Assembly: GCF_023337795.1 (NCBI RefSeq)
Contig: NZ_JALIRS010000009.1
Span: 1 to 53,397 of the forward strand
DNA length: 53,397 nucleotides
Direction: 5' to 3'
Origin: Lysinibacillus sp. BPa_S21
GTDB lineage: Bacteria; Bacillota; Bacilli; Bacillales_A; Planococcaceae
Shown here: positions 52,030-53,397 of the stretch, one piece after another
Layout: each line of letters starts with the position of its first letter
Numbering within the stretch: the stretch's first letter is position 1
Notes under the pieces: model-generated
Seen by the model: the letters and a program-made list of their open reading frames with translations, nothing else
The model's database searches: none
Told to the model about the DNA's origin: nothing
Made by a program: the position numbers and the translations under genes

Positions 52030-53231
52030 TCGTGTCCCCCTGTTTTCGGTACTTCAATCATGATCGCATCGCCTTGCCCTCCACCTGAGCAGATAGCAGC
52101 AATTCCGATACCACCGCCACGACGTTTTAATTCATGCGCAAGTGTTAAAATTATGCGTGCTCCAGATGCTCCGATTGGATGACCTAGTGCAACCGCGCCA
52201 CCATTAACATTGATTTTTTCAGCATCTAAATCCGCCAGCTGTTTGCTAACAAGAGCTACTGCTGCAAATGCTTCATTAATTTCGACCAAATCAATATCGG
52301 CTAATGATTTCCCCGTCTTTTTCAGTAATTTGTTAATGACAAGCCCTGGTGTTTGTGGGAAGTTTTCTGGCTCAATAGCAATCTCTTCATGACCGATAAT
52401 AATCGCAAGTGGTTCTCTGCCTTCACGAGCCGCACGTTCCTCACTCATAACTACTAGCGCACATGCACCATCGTTAACGCCAGGTGCATTACCTGCTGTA
52501 ATCGTTCCATCCTTGTCAAAGGCAGGCTTGAGTTTGGCAAGTACCTCCATCGACGTACCGGCTCTTGGCGCCTCATCTGTATGGACTTGAATCGGCTCTC
52601 CCTTACGTTGTGGAATTTCCACAGGCACAATTTCTTCAGCGAAATAACCTTTCTCAATTGCTGCAAGTGCACGTTCATGACTGCGAACAGACCAAGCATC
52701 CTGCTCTTCACGGCTTAACGAATATTCTTTTGCCGTTATATTACCATAGCTTCCCATATGTGGCCTTGCCTTATGAAAGGCACATGTTAAACCATCATAT
52801 AGCATGCCATCCACCATTGTTGAGTCGCCCATGCGTAAGCCCGTTCGACCATTTTGTAGATAATACGGTGCATTGGACATAGACTCCATACCACCAGCGA
52901 TAATAACTTCTTCGTCCCCTAATCGAATGAGCTGATCCGCTAGTGTTACTGCGCGCATCCCTGACGCGCAAACCTTGTTGATCGTTTCTGTTTTCACTGC
53001 TATTGGTAAATTTGCTTTGATCGCAGCCTGCCTTGAAGGAATTTGGCCCTGTCCCCCTTGTAAAACGGAGCCTAAAATTACTTCATCCACTTCATCAGGC
53101 GAAATACTCGCTTTCTCAAGTGCCCCTTTTATGGCGACTGCACCTAAATCACTTGCACTTAATGAGGATAGTGAACCTCCAAACTTACCGAATGCCGTTC
53201 TTGCTCCTGCTAAAATTACTGCTCTATTCAA
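52026..53231 (-). CDS. thl: Acetyl-CoA C-acetyltransferase (thiolase)
   Basis: A 401-aa thiolase for condensation or thiolysis of acetoacetyl-CoA. Acylated Cys88 is in [11 protein letters not shown]; His is in [10 protein letters not shown] and the second Cys in [11 protein letters not shown]. The probable start is TTG at 53231 ([17 protein letters not shown]), with AAAGGGG 8 nt upstream; a GTG three codons earlier lies inside that site. It heads the thl-hbd-acd-acd-tetR run. Equivalent to mmgA. Confidence 0.95.
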   Translation of the reverse strand: MNRAVILAGARTAFGKFGGSLSSLSASDLGAVAIKGALEKASISPDEVDEVILGSVLQGGQGQIPSRQAAIKANLPIAVKTETINKVCASGMRAVTLADQLIRLGDEEVIIAGGMESMSNAPYYLQNGRTGLRMGDSTMVDGMLYDGLTCAFHKARPHMGSYGNITAKEYSLSREEQDAWSVRSHERALAAIEKGYFAEEIVPVEIPQRKGEPIQVHTDEAPRAGTSMEVLAKLKPAFDKDGTITAGNAPGVNDGACALVVMSEERAAREGREPLAIIIGHEEIAIEPENFPQTPGLVINKLLKKTGKSLADIDLVEINEAFAAVALVSKQLADLDAEKINVNGGAVALGHPIGASGARIILTLAHELKRRGGGIGIAAICSGGGQGDAIMIEVPKTGGHE

Positions 53232-53286
53232 GTAAAACACCCCTTTTGTTTTACGTTCTAGAAGAAGTATTAGAGCATCTGCGTTG

Positions 53287-53304
53287 ACTGAACGCTCGCT
53301 CGAC
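53287..53304. promoter_or_regulatory. Possible TetR-type operator upstream of thl
   Basis: TGAACGCTCGCTCGA (53289-53303) contains the imperfect palindrome GAACG-CT-CGCTC, about 60 nt before the thl start, of the size TetR-type acyl-CoA regulators bind. A single site with one mismatch is weak evidence. Confidence 0.25.
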
Positions 53305-53333
53305 CTCTAGCTATGAAAAATGGGAGTTAGTAT

Positions 53334-53355
53334 CAATTATGCCTCGGCATAATTG
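53334..53355. repeat. Small palindromic dispersed repeat, copy 3 (perfect form)
   Basis: CAATTATGCC-TC-GGCATAATTG is a perfect 10-bp stem with a 2-nt centre. It is followed by CGTCTGGAATCGGGTTTGTG, related to what follows copies 1 and 2. Confidence 0.7.
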
Positions 53356-53382
53356 CGTCTGGAATCGGGTTTGTGCTTGCAC

Positions 53383-53397
53383 CTGTCTCTTATACAC
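53383..53397 (+). other. Residual Nextera (Tn5 mosaic end) adapter sequence
   Basis: The last 15 bases, CTGTCTCTTATACAC, are identical to the start of the 19-bp Tn5 mosaic end used in Nextera libraries. They are almost certainly untrimmed adapter at an assembly end, not chromosome. Confidence 0.93.

Overview
The window is about 53.4 kb of low-GC Firmicute chromosome. It comes from an endospore former of the Bacillaceae/Planococcaceae, most probably Lysinibacillus or a close relative (an inference from gene content and order, untested by any search). The order follows the Bacillus subtilis rpoE-to-mbl segment: rpoE, pyrG, ywjG, spo0F, fbaA, tal, murAB, glpX, rho, rpmE, tdk, prfA, prmC, spoIIR, ywlC, mntP, ywlE, rpiB, ywlG, glyA, upp, mnaA, atpIBEFHAGDC, ywzB, murAA, spoIID, spoIIQ, spoIIID, mbl, flhO, flhP, fabZ. 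Nearly everything is on the minus strand; the only convincing plus-strand gene is ywjG. I saw no tRNA, rRNA, prophage, IS element or CRISPR array.

Layout, left to right. 1-598: dense 21-nt tandem array. 0.6-5.3 kb: a lipoprotein, an unknown protein, then fabZ, an EpuA-like membrane protein, flhP, flhO and mbl (transcribed mbl to fabZ). 5.6-9.6 kb: spoIIID, spoIIQ, spoIID, murAA. 10.2-17.5 kb: ywzB and the complete F-type ATP synthase operon. 18-28 kb: mnaA, upp, a PAS/GAF/degenerate-GGDEF/EAL protein, glyA, ywlG, rpiB, a chemoreceptor, ywlE, mntP. 28-35 kb: ywlC, spoIIR, prmC, prfA, tdk, rpmE, rho. 35-44 kb: central carbon genes (glpX, tal, fbaA), murAB, spo0F, ywjG, pyrG with a CTP-sensing-type leader, rpoE, and a 53-aa membrane ORF. 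44.5-53.2 kb: a short-chain acyl-CoA cluster (thl, hbd, two acyl-CoA dehydrogenases, a TetR regulator, and the cobalamin-dependent fused mutase icmF).

Functional themes are ATP synthesis, peptidoglycan precursor supply (both MurA paralogues), sporulation at several levels (Spo0F phosphorelay, SpoIIR signal from forespore to sigma-E, SpoIID and SpoIIQ in engulfment, SpoIIID in the mother cell), termination (Rho, RF1, PrmC), lower glycolysis/gluconeogenesis/pentose phosphate, and beta-oxidation or branched-chain acyl-CoA breakdown.

The coding content is ordinary; the unexplained content is in the gaps. Four intergenic tandem arrays (1-598, 25248-25690, 39994-40240, 49770-49913) have unrelated sequences but the same 21-nt period, which is two helical turns. 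A separate dispersed, foldable element with covarying terminal inverted repeats occurs in at least four intergenic positions, with fragments elsewhere. A small palindromic repeat occurs three times. The left edge lies inside a tandem array and the right edge ends in 15 nt identical to the Nextera/Tn5 mosaic end, so the window is probably a whole assembly contig broken at repeats.
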